Shown piece by piece: positions 1 through 8,210 of a stretch of DNA of 64,000 nt. The notes below the pieces were generated by a model. It did no database searches and was not told the origin of the DNA. It worked only from the letters and a program-made list of their open reading frames with translations. The stretch's first letter is position 1. Every line of letters begins with the position of its first letter. Where the stretch lies: positions 309,431 through 373,430 of the forward strand of contig CAJUDH010000001.1 in NCBI GenBank assembly GCA_910584845.1, read 5' to 3'. This DNA is from an uncultured Lachnospiraceae bacterium (GTDB lineage Bacteria > Bacillota > Clostridia > Lachnospirales > Lachnospiraceae). The position numbers and the translations under genes were made by a program.

Positions 1-68
1 ATCACAATCCGAGAACATTCTACCAGTTTGCCTATGGCCTCCCAAAATGCAACATTTGTTTGATCCAT
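1..68 (-). CDS. Probable inorganic pyrophosphatase, N-terminal fragment cut by window edge
   Basis: An ATG at 68 on the minus strand opens a frame that stays open to base 1 and reads MDQTNVAFWEAIGKLVECSR. A G-rich stretch (AAGGGGGG) lies just upstream and may serve as ribosome site, although the spacing is very short. From memory, a start of the form MD-x-N-x-x-FWEA-x-x-x-LV is typical of a Lachnospiraceae inorganic pyrophosphatase, which hydrolyses PPi in the cytoplasm. Only 22 residues are visible, so no catalytic residue can be checked. It lies 46 bases downstream of the hybrid kinase stop and may be co-transcribed with it. Confidence 0.45.
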   Translation of the reverse strand, partial: MDQTNVAFWEAIGKLVECSRIV

Positions 69-114
69 GCCCCCCTTCCCGCCTGTTACGGCTGTCGCCG
101 TTTCGTATACCGCC

Positions 115-3100
115 CTATTTTAAAATATCCGTCAAAAGGTCCATTAACTTCGGTATGTCGATAGGCTTCGCGATATGGCCGTCCATACCCGCTTCCAAGG
201 CCGCTTTTTTGTCCTCGTCAAAAGCATTGGCTGTCATGGCAATAATAGGAATATCGGAAACCCCACTCCTTTTTATTGACCGGATCTGTTTTGTAGCCTC
301 ATATCCGTCTAAAATCGGCATTTGAATATCCATTAGGATCAGGTCATACTGGCCCGGCTCGGCTGCCTGCATTTTTTCCACCGCAAGGGTGCCGTCGTCG
401 GCCACATCCATAACAAAGCCCGCCTCTTGTAAAATTTCTACGGCAATCTCCTGATTGAGTTCATTATCTTCCACCAAAAGGATTTTCTTCCCTTCAAAAG
501 ACATGGCCCCTTCACAAGATGGCCCTTCCACGTTTTGAATGGTAAAAGGCGACTCCAGGACCTCCCTTAGCTCTGACAGGAAAATGGGTTTGGAACAAAA
601 AGCAGTGACCCCGGCCGTCCTCGCCTCCTCTTCAATGTCTGACCAGTCATAAGCTGTCAAAATGATAATAGGGGTCTCTTCCCCGATCATCCCACGGATA
701 CGCCTGACCACTTCAATCCCGTTCATGTCCGGCATTAGCCAGTCGATGATATAGGCAGCATAACTGTCATTTTGTTCTTTTGCAAGTTTGGCGCGGAGTA
801 CGGCTTCTTTGCCAGAAGTGGTCCAATCCGGACGCATACCGATGGTAGAAAGCATTTTTGTAACACTGGAGCAGGTATTGAAATCATCGTCCGCCACCAG
901 TGCCCTAAGCCCGTTGAGTTCCGGGATCACCTCTTGCCTTACGGTAGCGGCACAGGTCCGAAACTGCAACGAAACGGTAAACGTACTTCCCTTCCCTTCC
1001 TCACTGGCAACGGAAATTGTGCCGCCCATCATATCGACTATATTTTTGGTGATGGCCATGCCAAGCCCGGTACCCTGTATTCCGCTGATTGTACTCGTCC
1101 TTTCCCGTTCAAAAGGCTCAAAAACATGGTTGAGGAACTCCTTGCTCATGCCGATCCCCGTATCTTTCACCTGGAAGTCGTAGGATGCGCAGCCTTCTGG
1201 CGTATTTCCTTTCTGCAGGATCCGGACACTGACAATGCCGCCGGGCTTTGTAAACTTCATGGCATTACTAAGAAGGTTTAAAAGCACCTGGTTTAGTCTG
1301 AGCTTATCACATAAGACATGTTCATTTACCACATCCGCCGTATCAATATAAAACTCCAGTTGCTTGGATGTAATATCTGCCTGCACAATGGTCTTTAAAT
1401 CATGCATAACCTCCGGCAGGGAAGTCTCCTTTTCTTCAATTTTTACTTTCCCGCTTTCAATACGGCTCATGTCCAGCACATCATTGATTAAACTTAAAAG
1501 GTGGTTGCTGGAGGTGGTAATTTTGGACAAATAATCCTGGACCTGCTCCGTATTGTCAATATGGGCCGCCGCAAGGGATGTAAAACCGATAATGGCATTC
1601 ATGGGTGTCCGGATATCATGGGACATATTATTCAGGAATGTAGTCTTGGCCTTATTGGCGTGTTGGGCCGCCGCCAGAGCGTCCTGTAAGTCAATCTTTT
1701 GCTTTTCCAGCTTCTCTTCCAGCTTCCTCTCGTCATCAATATCCAAAAACAGCCCCACGAAAGTAATGGGGGAACCGTCCTCACGCCTGGACAAACGGCC
1801 GGCAGCATGGAACCACCTCCACCCGGCATGCCTAGTGAGGAGGCGGTACTCAACATCGTAAGCCTTCTCGTTGGTATAGTCATTTACGGTATCCCAATAC
1901 TCACCTAATATCCTGGCTTTATCTTCTTCATGCAGCAAGCCAGACCAGGATTCCAAACGGTTGGGGAAATCCGTTTCGTCCTCATATCCCAGCATTTGCC
2001 GAAAAACATCTGACCAAGTGCAAGATACCATCTCGGCATGGCTGTTAAACTCCATGCTCCAAAGCCCGGAGCCCATTGCGGCATGGATGTTATCCATAGC
2101 GATACGCTCCCGCTCAATCTGCGCATATGCCGTCCTTATCCGGTTCCCGTCCGCCTTTTCCTGTTCCAGCAGAAACCTGGCATTTTTCCTTGACTGATGG
2201 ATCAACATCATAAACACCATAAACATGACGGCCATTGTTATTATAATCTGTATGATACTGCGGCCCATCATGCCGGAACTAATGGAGCTGATCTGGTCAC
2301 TAATGACATTGTCCCGGATCAGTATCGTCAACATCCAGTTGGTCCCTTCCACCGGAATATAACACAAGCCTTCCTCCGCCCCATAATAACTAAAAGAAAC
2401 CTGTCCCCGCCTGCCATTGGCAAAGTCTTCTTTCAGTTGGCTATAACTGGACCCCTCATCCATAACGGCTTCTTCCAAAGCGGAAATAATATTTTTCCCC
2501 GCCGTAAGATATCCGAAGTCATCATTGGTCAGGCTCTCGCCGTTGCGGTAATACAGGTTGCAGTAAGTCTCGTTGTCATTAGCCTGCAACGTTAAGGAGC
2601 TTAACATTTCATCAATGTTAAGCTGAATAAAACATACCTTAATCTGAACCCCTTGAAAAGAAATCCCCTCCACCGGAATGGCAAGGATGACTTGTTTTTT
2701 CGCCCCGTAAAGATTCAGAGTGTGTATAACCGGCCCCGTCATCTCTTGGGAAAGGAAGTTATATCTGCTCAAACCTGATGTGGTGCTGTGCTGCGCATAG
2801 ACAATGCCATTTTCGTCTATCAGGGCAAATTTATCCACGCCGTAGAGCCTTTTGACCCTTCCTAAAAATCTGCGCAGCGACTCCTGAGATTCCAGGTCGG
2901 AAGGATCCAAAACATCCAGGGCATTTTCTATGTAAACAAAGTGGTTTTTCAGTTCCTCTGAAACCACCTGCGCCCTGCGGCCAGCCAACTCATCCAAATA
3001 AAATTCGCTGACCCTGGCCACTGCCTGTTTTGTACCCGTCCTCGCCTCATTTGAAGCCCAGATAGTCGTAAGGAGAAGAATGGCAGCAATCACCACCCCG

Positions 3101-3171
3101 CCCGATATAGCAAAAAGGATGGTCTGTTTCCTCTGCACTTTGTTTATGACTTTATTCTGTGATTGGTCCAT
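115..3171 (-). CDS. Hybrid sensor histidine kinase with two receiver domains
   Basis: This 1018-residue membrane sensor kinase has an N-terminal membrane helix (about 17-39), a large extracytoplasmic Cache-like sensor region (about 45-300), a second helix (about 305-324) and a PAS/PAC region (about 355-485). The HisKA domain has phospho-acceptor His518 (NNMSHDIRTP), followed by an HATPase domain with G boxes DTGIGM and GTGLGM. Two receiver domains follow: the first with Asp810, the second with Asp948 and the conserved Lys1002. There is no Hpt or DNA-binding domain, so the output partner must be elsewhere. It lies 18 bases after a sugar-type binding lipoprotein, which probably delivers the ligand signal to the sensor domain. 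This architecture is common in Lachnospiraceae; the ligand is unknown. Confidence 0.9.
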   Translation of the reverse strand: MDQSQNKVINKVQRKQTILFAISGGVVIAAILLLTTIWASNEARTGTKQAVARVSEFYLDELAGRRAQVVSEELKNHFVYIENALDVLDPSDLESQESLRRFLGRVKRLYGVDKFALIDENGIVYAQHSTTSGLSRYNFLSQEMTGPVIHTLNLYGAKKQVILAIPVEGISFQGVQIKVCFIQLNIDEMLSSLTLQANDNETYCNLYYRNGESLTNDDFGYLTAGKNIISALEEAVMDEGSSYSQLKEDFANGRRGQVSFSYYGAEEGLCYIPVEGTNWMLTILIRDNVISDQISSISSGMMGRSIIQIIITMAVMFMVFMMLIHQSRKNARFLLEQEKADGNRIRTAYAQIERERIAMDNIHAAMGSGLWSMEFNSHAEMVSCTWSDVFRQMLGYEDETDFPNRLESWSGLLHEEDKARILGEYWDTVNDYTNEKAYDVEYRLLTRHAGWRWFHAAGRLSRREDGSPITFVGLFLDIDDERKLEEKLEKQKIDLQDALAAAQHANKAKTTFLNNMSHDIRTPMNAIIGFTSLAAAHIDNTEQVQDYLSKITTSSNHLLSLINDVLDMSRIESGKVKIEEKETSLPEVMHDLKTIVQADITSKQLEFYIDTADVVNEHVLCDKLRLNQVLLNLLSNAMKFTKPGGIVSVRILQKGNTPEGCASYDFQVKDTGIGMSKEFLNHVFEPFERERTSTISGIQGTGLGMAITKNIVDMMGGTISVASEEGKGSTFTVSLQFRTCAATVRQEVIPELNGLRALVADDDFNTCSSVTKMLSTIGMRPDWTTSGKEAVLRAKLAKEQNDSYAAYIIDWLMPDMNGIEVVRRIRGMIGEETPIIILTAYDWSDIEEEARTAGVTAFCSKPIFLSELREVLESPFTIQNVEGPSCEGAMSFEGKKILLVEDNELNQEIAVEILQEAGFVMDVADDGTLAVEKMQAAEPGQYDLILMDIQMPILDGYEATKQIRSIKRSGVSDIPIIAMTANAFDEDKKAALEAGMDGHIAKPIDIPKLMDLLTDILK

Positions 3172-3189
3172 TTTCTGCTCCCGTCATGC

Positions 3190-4359
3190 TTAATCAATCT
3201 CGCCGTATAACGTCTGAAGTATCGCCGCAGCGCTATCTTGGTAAATAATCGTAGTTCTTTCTTCTGTTTTTTCAGGATATGCCTCTCCCGGGAGCAGGCC
3301 ATCCGCAATTTTAACCGCCACCTGAACCGTATCATAGCCAATGGAATAACAGTCCTGGACGCCTAAGGCATAGATAATGCCGTCCCTTAGGTACCGGAGG
3401 GCCTCCTGGTCATGGTCCATACCCACAATGGCTACTTCATCCTCCCGCCCTGCTTCTATCACCGCCCTGGCGGCGCCTACCGGATTGCTCATATTGCAGC
3501 AGACGATTCCTGCCAGCCCTTTATGGCGCTCCAACAAGCCCAGGGTTAGCTCATAGGCGTTCTCCACAGAATCTTCATCATATGCCGTCTCTACAATTTT
3601 CATATCCGGATATTCCGCAACCACATCTTTAGCCCCCAAAGCCCGGTCTTCATGGCACGGTGCCCCTTGGGTCCCAACTAAAACGGCAATCTCCCCCCTG
3701 TACCCCAGCTTTTCACACAAGGCTTTTGTAAGCTCGGCGCCATCCTCATAATTATGGGTGTTCCCTACATAGGCGATCCGGTTACAGCCGTCTTCCTTGT
3801 CCGCGTCAGAACTGGAAAAAGTCATAACTTTATGCCCGTCCTCTATAAGCTTATTGATCACCGGCGTGACAATGCCCACGTCTGCCACATCCACCCCAAT
3901 CACGTCAAAGCCCCTCTCAGAAGCATCTGCCAGCCGTTGAATCTGATCCTGGGCAGATGCCCTGTCAGGGGCCAAATACTCGTAGTTTATGATAACCCCC
4001 ATTTTTTCATACTGCTTGGCAGCGTCCTCAATCCCAAGGGCCACCGCATCCCACCAGGGATGGACTGTTTTATATGTAAAATAGAAATTATAATTGTTTT
4101 TTAAGGGTTGATACCCGTCCGCTTCCTGGTTAAAATCCACGATATTTTCCGCAACCTTATATCTTTCGCCTTTGCTGCCTTGCCCGCTGGCGTCAACGCT
4201 CTCAGCCCAAGGGGACGAAGCCTTGTCAGCCATTTGTCCTCCGCATCCGGCAACCCCTATGCCGCACATACAAAAGGCGGCCGCCAGCTCCGCAAAAATA
4301 AATACTTTTCCCTGTATTTTCTTTTTTTCTGCCTCATTTTCAGGTGTTTTCTCAAACAT
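3190..4359 (-). CDS. Periplasmic-binding-protein-type lipoprotein (sugar-like ligand)
   Basis: A 389-residue protein of the type 1 periplasmic binding protein superfamily (ribose/galactose-binding-like). The N-terminus has a hydrophobic stretch ending in GVAGC, a plausible lipobox with Cys39, so the protein should be anchored outside the cytoplasmic membrane. The mature part shows the family pattern FTYKTVHPWWDAVALGIEDA at its start and GIVCCNMSNPVGAARA and VGMDHDQEALRYL in the C-terminal lobe. No ABC ATPase or permease adjoins it. Its only neighbour in the transcript is the hybrid histidine kinase, so it probably acts as a sensory co-receptor rather than as transporter component. The ligand cannot be read from sequence. 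Confidence 0.85.
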   Translation of the reverse strand: MFEKTPENEAEKKKIQGKVFIFAELAAAFCMCGIGVAGCGGQMADKASSPWAESVDASGQGSKGERYKVAENIVDFNQEADGYQPLKNNYNFYFTYKTVHPWWDAVALGIEDAAKQYEKMGVIINYEYLAPDRASAQDQIQRLADASERGFDVIGVDVADVGIVTPVINKLIEDGHKVMTFSSSDADKEDGCNRIAYVGNTHNYEDGAELTKALCEKLGYRGEIAVLVGTQGAPCHEDRALGAKDVVAEYPDMKIVETAYDEDSVENAYELTLGLLERHKGLAGIVCCNMSNPVGAARAVIEAGREDEVAIVGMDHDQEALRYLRDGIIYALGVQDCYSIGYDTVQVAVKIADGLLPGEAYPEKTEERTTIIYQDSAAAILQTLYGEID

Positions 4360-4441
4360 GGCTGCACAGCCTCCTCCCTACTTTATCTTTGCACAAGCCC
4401 ATCCCTGTTATTAATTGAAAAAACCAAACTCTGACAGCGTA

Positions 4442-4470
4442 ATCATAGCATAACCGATTTGTTTTTACAA
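4442..4470 (-). promoter_or_regulatory. SigA-type promoter of the binding protein / hybrid kinase unit
   Basis: On the minus strand TTGTAA (4470-4465) and TATGAT (4447-4442) are separated by exactly 17 bases. Both boxes are close to consensus, and the pair lies about 80 bases upstream of the start at 4359. Confidence 0.65.
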
Positions 4471-4580
4471 CGTTTTTGTACGATTTCATCTTTCTTTTAC
4501 CCCTTGGCCACGGCATGGCCCCCCTATACCGGCCCCTATGCTTCTGCTTTTATCCGCATCCCCCATTAGGCCCCCCACGC

Positions 4581-4614
4581 AAAAAACCGGAACATTTTCC
4601 CCAAAATCTTCCGG
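4581..4614 (-). terminator. Rho-independent terminator of the restriction-modification unit
   Basis: Reading the minus strand, CCGGAA and TTCCGG form the outer stem, ATTTT and AAAAT an inner stem around a GGGG loop, followed directly by TTTTTT. It lies 17 bases past the stop of the last gene of the island and separates it from the next promoter. Confidence 0.85.
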
Positions 4615-4630
4615 CCTTTGCTTCTGAACC

Positions 4631-5593
4631 CTATGTGTGGAAATTTTTTACAATCTTTTCCATGATACCATATTGATTTCTATATGGGTCATCCTCCATA
4701 GGGATTACCATAGATAATCCAGGCTCCAAATCATTTTTAACCAATTCCAATTTTATGCAGCCTTCCCTGGTAGTAGGATAAAAAACATTGATGAAAGGTA
4801 TCTTCTGCCCTTCTATCCATTCGAAATATTGCCTCATAATATTCAAACGTATATATTTGCTCCTATCCAGTTTTATGTAATTTAAAAAACTCTGGTATTG
4901 AACCGGGATATTCCCGTATGGCGTACATTTTTTAAATTCCACAACTGCCCTGCATTTTTGTTGGCCGTCAAACAATAGCAGGTCACAATCCCCCGGAAAC
5001 AGCGCCCCCGTCTCTTTTGAATGGAGGGAAAGGTAATGTTCTAAATCTGTTTCATAATAATTTAACGGCTTGCCAATCTTAAACGGGCCGTTGGAATTTT
5101 CTATTAATAGCCGTTTCATGTATTCCAGGGAGATGGGGGTTTTCTTTAATATCCCGTCATCAGCGGCCAAAACCTCGACGGCCACATGAGCTTCGTCCTT
5201 TAAGGCATAATTTTCATGCAAATCTTTGATTACCATATACCGGCAATCGATCCCATGGGCTTTAAAAAAAGCCTGGTTCCTGTGAATGTCCCCTTTAGGG
5301 GCTGATTGATAAAACTTTTCCTCAAACAAAGGGGCATTTAAATTGATAGGGGCGTCCTCCGATATAGACACTTCCCGTTTGATCCAGACTACCTGGTTAA
5401 ATCTCCCGTCGGTTTTATCCCCGTCCCAAAGGATAAAAAAACAAAAACTGACCGAATCCAAACCAAACGCATGTAAAACGGATGGATCGAACCCATAGGT
5501 AAAATCCCCTAATTTTCTATTATAAGAAACCGGACGGTTCCCTTTGGATTTCAATCGGGGAGTATAAATTTTATAATCGGTTGTATATGTCAT
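4631..5593 (-). CDS. Stand-alone PD-(D/E)XK-nuclease-like protein, last gene of the RM island
   Basis: This 320-residue protein is not one I recognise by name. Start chosen at the ATG at 5593, preceded by GAAAGGGGGCC; a longer frame to 5698 would overlap the upstream Mod gene. Residues 201-221 read as a beta hairpin with Asp202/Asp204, then AVVEFKK with Glu219 and Lys221. D-x(14)-E-x-K followed by a helix rich in polar residues (QYQSFLNYI) is the layout of a PD-(D/E)XK nuclease core. No signal peptide, membrane segment or ATPase motif is present. It starts 30 bases after Mod1, as Res follows Mod2. Inference: a nuclease or accessory factor working with Mod1. It could instead be a DNA-binding pseudo-nuclease. 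Confidence 0.6.
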   Translation of the reverse strand: MTYTTDYKIYTPRLKSKGNRPVSYNRKLGDFTYGFDPSVLHAFGLDSVSFCFFILWDGDKTDGRFNQVVWIKREVSISEDAPINLNAPLFEEKFYQSAPKGDIHRNQAFFKAHGIDCRYMVIKDLHENYALKDEAHVAVEVLAADDGILKKTPISLEYMKRLLIENSNGPFKIGKPLNYYETDLEHYLSLHSKETGALFPGDCDLLLFDGQQKCRAVVEFKKCTPYGNIPVQYQSFLNYIKLDRSKYIRLNIMRQYFEWIEGQKIPFINVFYPTTREGCIKLELVKNDLEPGLSMVIPMEDDPYRNQYGIMEKIVKNFHT

Positions 5594-5622
5594 ATGGCCC
5601 CCTTTCGTGAACCGCCTTGCGT

Positions 5623-7479
5623 CTACAAGACTTTTATCTTGGTATCCGGGGACAGCCGCTGAAACCACTGGCCTGCATTGATCCTGTCCGGGGCGCATCC
5701 AAATCCGGAATCCCTGAAAACTGCTTTTGACGGCCTTTGTTTCGCCATCTCTTTTATTGCTTTTTCCGGGATGTTTTCATCAAAACATGCCAGCAAATGC
5801 CCATTATCGTATTCCAGGATATGGCATCCTTCTGTTTCCCGCATTTTCAAAGGCCGGTTTAGGGGAAGCCCCCATTCCAACAGGCAGCCGAACAGCAAAT
5901 CCCACCCTGACCGGTCCTCTTTAATATTCGATTCCAGCATTGGCAAAAGCGATTGGCTGTATTCATGGGGGGAATAGTACACATCTTTCATGTTGCTGTC
6001 TGCCAGTTCAAAAACCCGGTATCCCACATCTATCGTTTCATCCAAAATGGTTTTCCCGGCTTCCCGCATCCTTGCCCGCCCGATCTCACATATGGTTTGA
6101 TATCCGGCTTTCCGCGCTTCACTCCCCTGATCACAGATTTCAGGCAGCTGCACCAGGATAAATTGGCAGCGGGACCTGTTTTTTTCATTAAAACGCATCA
6201 AAGCATGCGCCGTTGTGGCAGACCCGCTGAAAAAATCCATTACAATGCTGTCTTCTTTCAGATTTGCTATCGTCATTAAATAATCTAAAAGCTTCAGGGG
6301 TTTGGGGTTATTGAAAACATTCTTTTTCAGCAATTGCCTGACCTCGTCCACGGCCTCATGGTTATGGCCCCCCACTTCATATGGGATCAACGTCCGGGGG
6401 ACGGTACCCCGGTTCTTCAAATCACACAAAAAGGTCTTTCTTGACGGGACTGCGTTGCCGTCCTTCCCAAACCAGATCTCGCCACCTTCATCCATTTTCT
6501 TTAACGTATCCGCAGAATATCTGGAGTAAGTCCCCGGCGGCGGCCTGAACGTGATTCCGTTTTTAAAAGTATAAGAAAATACGGCGCTTTCTGCTGACCC
6601 GCTCTTCGCATGCAGCGGCGTGGCTTTCCATACCCCTTTGGGATGGTTGTCCGGATTTTTATATGCCGCATCCATTTCCGCCGTACGGGGAAACCTTCCG
6701 ATTTTAAATTTTGTACAGTCCTTTGCATAACATAAAATGTGGTCATGGTTATCGGAAAAAAAAGTTGCATCATTGGCAGCCGTATATTTCTTTTCCCATA
6801 CCAAATTTGCCAAAAAGTTCGCCCCCCCGAATACTTCGTCGCAAATCTTCCGTAAATCCCCTACCTCCCCATCATCAATACTGATAAAAATAACCCCATC
6901 TGGAGATAACAGGTTTCTTGATAAAATAAGCCTTGGATAAATCATGCTGCACCAATCCGAATGGAAACGGCCATTGCTGTCCGTATTTTTAAACAATTTA
7001 TCCCCTTTTTCGTTGTGCTGCCCGGTCCCCTTTAAGTATTCATCTTTCAATGCCGTAAAATTGTCTTTGTAAATGAAATCATTTCCCGTGTTATAGGGCG
7101 GGTCAATGTAAATCATTTTTATGGATTCCAAATAGCTCTCCTGCAATAGCTTTAAAACCTCCAGGTTATCGCCTTCTATATAAATATTTTCTGTATTTTC
7201 CCAATGGAGGCTTTTTTCTTTGGAGGGCCTTAGGGTTTTTCTTATGGGCCTGTTTGCTTCCACAATGGCGGCCTTTTTCCCCACCCACGTAAATTCATAG
7301 GATTCGCCATCGTCGCCTACGTCGTTGGACAAGATCTGGCGGAGCCGCTCAAAGTTGACCGCCTTCCTGACCCCTCCCCCCTGGTCCGCCGCTTCCGTAA
7401 TACAATGGGGAAATATAGCCTCCAGTTTTTCAATATTCCGTGCAGCCAGGCCAACAGGCTCCATGCGCATTTTGTCCAT
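5623..7479 (-). CDS. mod: Type III restriction-modification DNA methyltransferase (Mod1)
   Basis: A 618-residue site-specific DNA methyltransferase, probably N6-adenine, of the beta group of type III Mod subunits. The catalytic motif DPPYNTG lies at 126-132 and the AdoMet-binding motif DFFSGSATT at 415-423, in that permuted order. The central region (about 200-400), which should hold the target recognition domain, differs from that of the second Mod in this island, whereas the N- and C-termini are clearly paralogous. The start is supported by GGAGG ahead of the ATG. It is followed by the PD-(D/E)XK-like gene rather than by a helicase-nuclease. Without a Res of its own it may share the single Res of the island, work with the small nuclease, or act as an orphan methylase. 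Confidence 0.9.
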   Translation of the reverse strand: MDKMRMEPVGLAARNIEKLEAIFPHCITEAADQGGGVRKAVNFERLRQILSNDVGDDGESYEFTWVGKKAAIVEANRPIRKTLRPSKEKSLHWENTENIYIEGDNLEVLKLLQESYLESIKMIYIDPPYNTGNDFIYKDNFTALKDEYLKGTGQHNEKGDKLFKNTDSNGRFHSDWCSMIYPRLILSRNLLSPDGVIFISIDDGEVGDLRKICDEVFGGANFLANLVWEKKYTAANDATFFSDNHDHILCYAKDCTKFKIGRFPRTAEMDAAYKNPDNHPKGVWKATPLHAKSGSAESAVFSYTFKNGITFRPPPGTYSRYSADTLKKMDEGGEIWFGKDGNAVPSRKTFLCDLKNRGTVPRTLIPYEVGGHNHEAVDEVRQLLKKNVFNNPKPLKLLDYLMTIANLKEDSIVMDFFSGSATTAHALMRFNEKNRSRCQFILVQLPEICDQGSEARKAGYQTICEIGRARMREAGKTILDETIDVGYRVFELADSNMKDVYYSPHEYSQSLLPMLESNIKEDRSGWDLLFGCLLEWGLPLNRPLKMRETEGCHILEYDNGHLLACFDENIPEKAIKEMAKQRPSKAVFRDSGFGCAPDRINAGQWFQRLSPDTKIKVL

Positions 7480-7545
7480 CCCTATATTTCCTCCAGCTTC
7501 TTCTTTTCTTGCTCTTTCTAAGTAAATACCCGCATCCCGTCCCTT

Positions 7546-8106
7546 TTACATATTCTTTTCATATTCTTTTTTCAGTATGGAGTACCAGGCCTCGTCACAT
7601 ATACCTTGGTTATTAACGCCGCCTGCCCTCCAAGTCCCTTCATAAACCATGCCACATTTCCTCATGACTTTACCAGAGTTCGGGTTTCTGGGGTCATGGC
7701 AGGCATTTATGCAGTTCATATTGACTTCGGAAAAAAAGAATGAAATTACCGCCTGTAGAGCCTCTGCTGTAATCCCCTGCCCCCACCAATTGCGTCCGAT
7801 ACAGTAGCCGACCGTTGCCGATTCCGTCTGGTCGTTTGTCTTTACCGCGCTGATGCTGCCAATGGGCTCATGGATTTTCTTTAATTCTATAGCCCACTGA
7901 TAGTTTTGTGGTGCGTCATTGCCCTTTACCCAAAGTTTGATTACCTGTTTTGATTCCTCTATGTCTTTATGTACCGGCCAGGTCAAAAACTTTGTCACCT
8001 CTGGGTCGGAAGCCCAATTGCAAAACATGGGGCCTGCATCGCCTTCATGAAACGGCCTGAGTATCAAACGTTCAGTTTCTATTCTTTTGGTACCTTTATG
8101 TTGCAT
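7546..8106 (-). CDS. GNAT-family N-acetyltransferase (RimJ/RimL-like)
   Basis: A 186-residue member of the GNAT fold, closest to the RimJ/RimL-type acetyltransferases that use acetyl-CoA to acetylate a protein N-terminus or small amine. It begins TERLILRPF, typical of the family, and has the acetyl-CoA-binding segment GYCIGRNWWGQGITAEAL followed by CHDPRNPNSGKVMRKCGM near the C-terminus. The ribosome site AAGGAGGGAGATT precedes the ATG. It sits between Res and Mod1 on the same strand, with about 100 bases before it and 66 after it, so it may be part of the island transcript. The substrate is unknown, and a role in restriction is only suggested by position. Confidence 0.85.
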   Translation of the reverse strand: MQHKGTKRIETERLILRPFHEGDAGPMFCNWASDPEVTKFLTWPVHKDIEESKQVIKLWVKGNDAPQNYQWAIELKKIHEPIGSISAVKTNDQTESATVGYCIGRNWWGQGITAEALQAVISFFFSEVNMNCINACHDPRNPNSGKVMRKCGMVYEGTWRAGGVNNQGICDEAWYSILKKEYEKNM

Positions 8107-8210
8107 AATCTCCCTCCTTAATGCGGATAAAAACCCCTATTGCCCTTTGTTATTTGTACCACTGCCTCCGGGCCGGCAGCGCTGTATACCCGGGCCATTT
8201 CCCCTGCCCC

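Noticed and set aside
5623..7479. Mod1 thought inactive because motif I reads FSGSA instead of F-x-G-x-G
   Set aside because: To my knowledge FSGSA is common in type III Mod proteins, and DPPY is intact.
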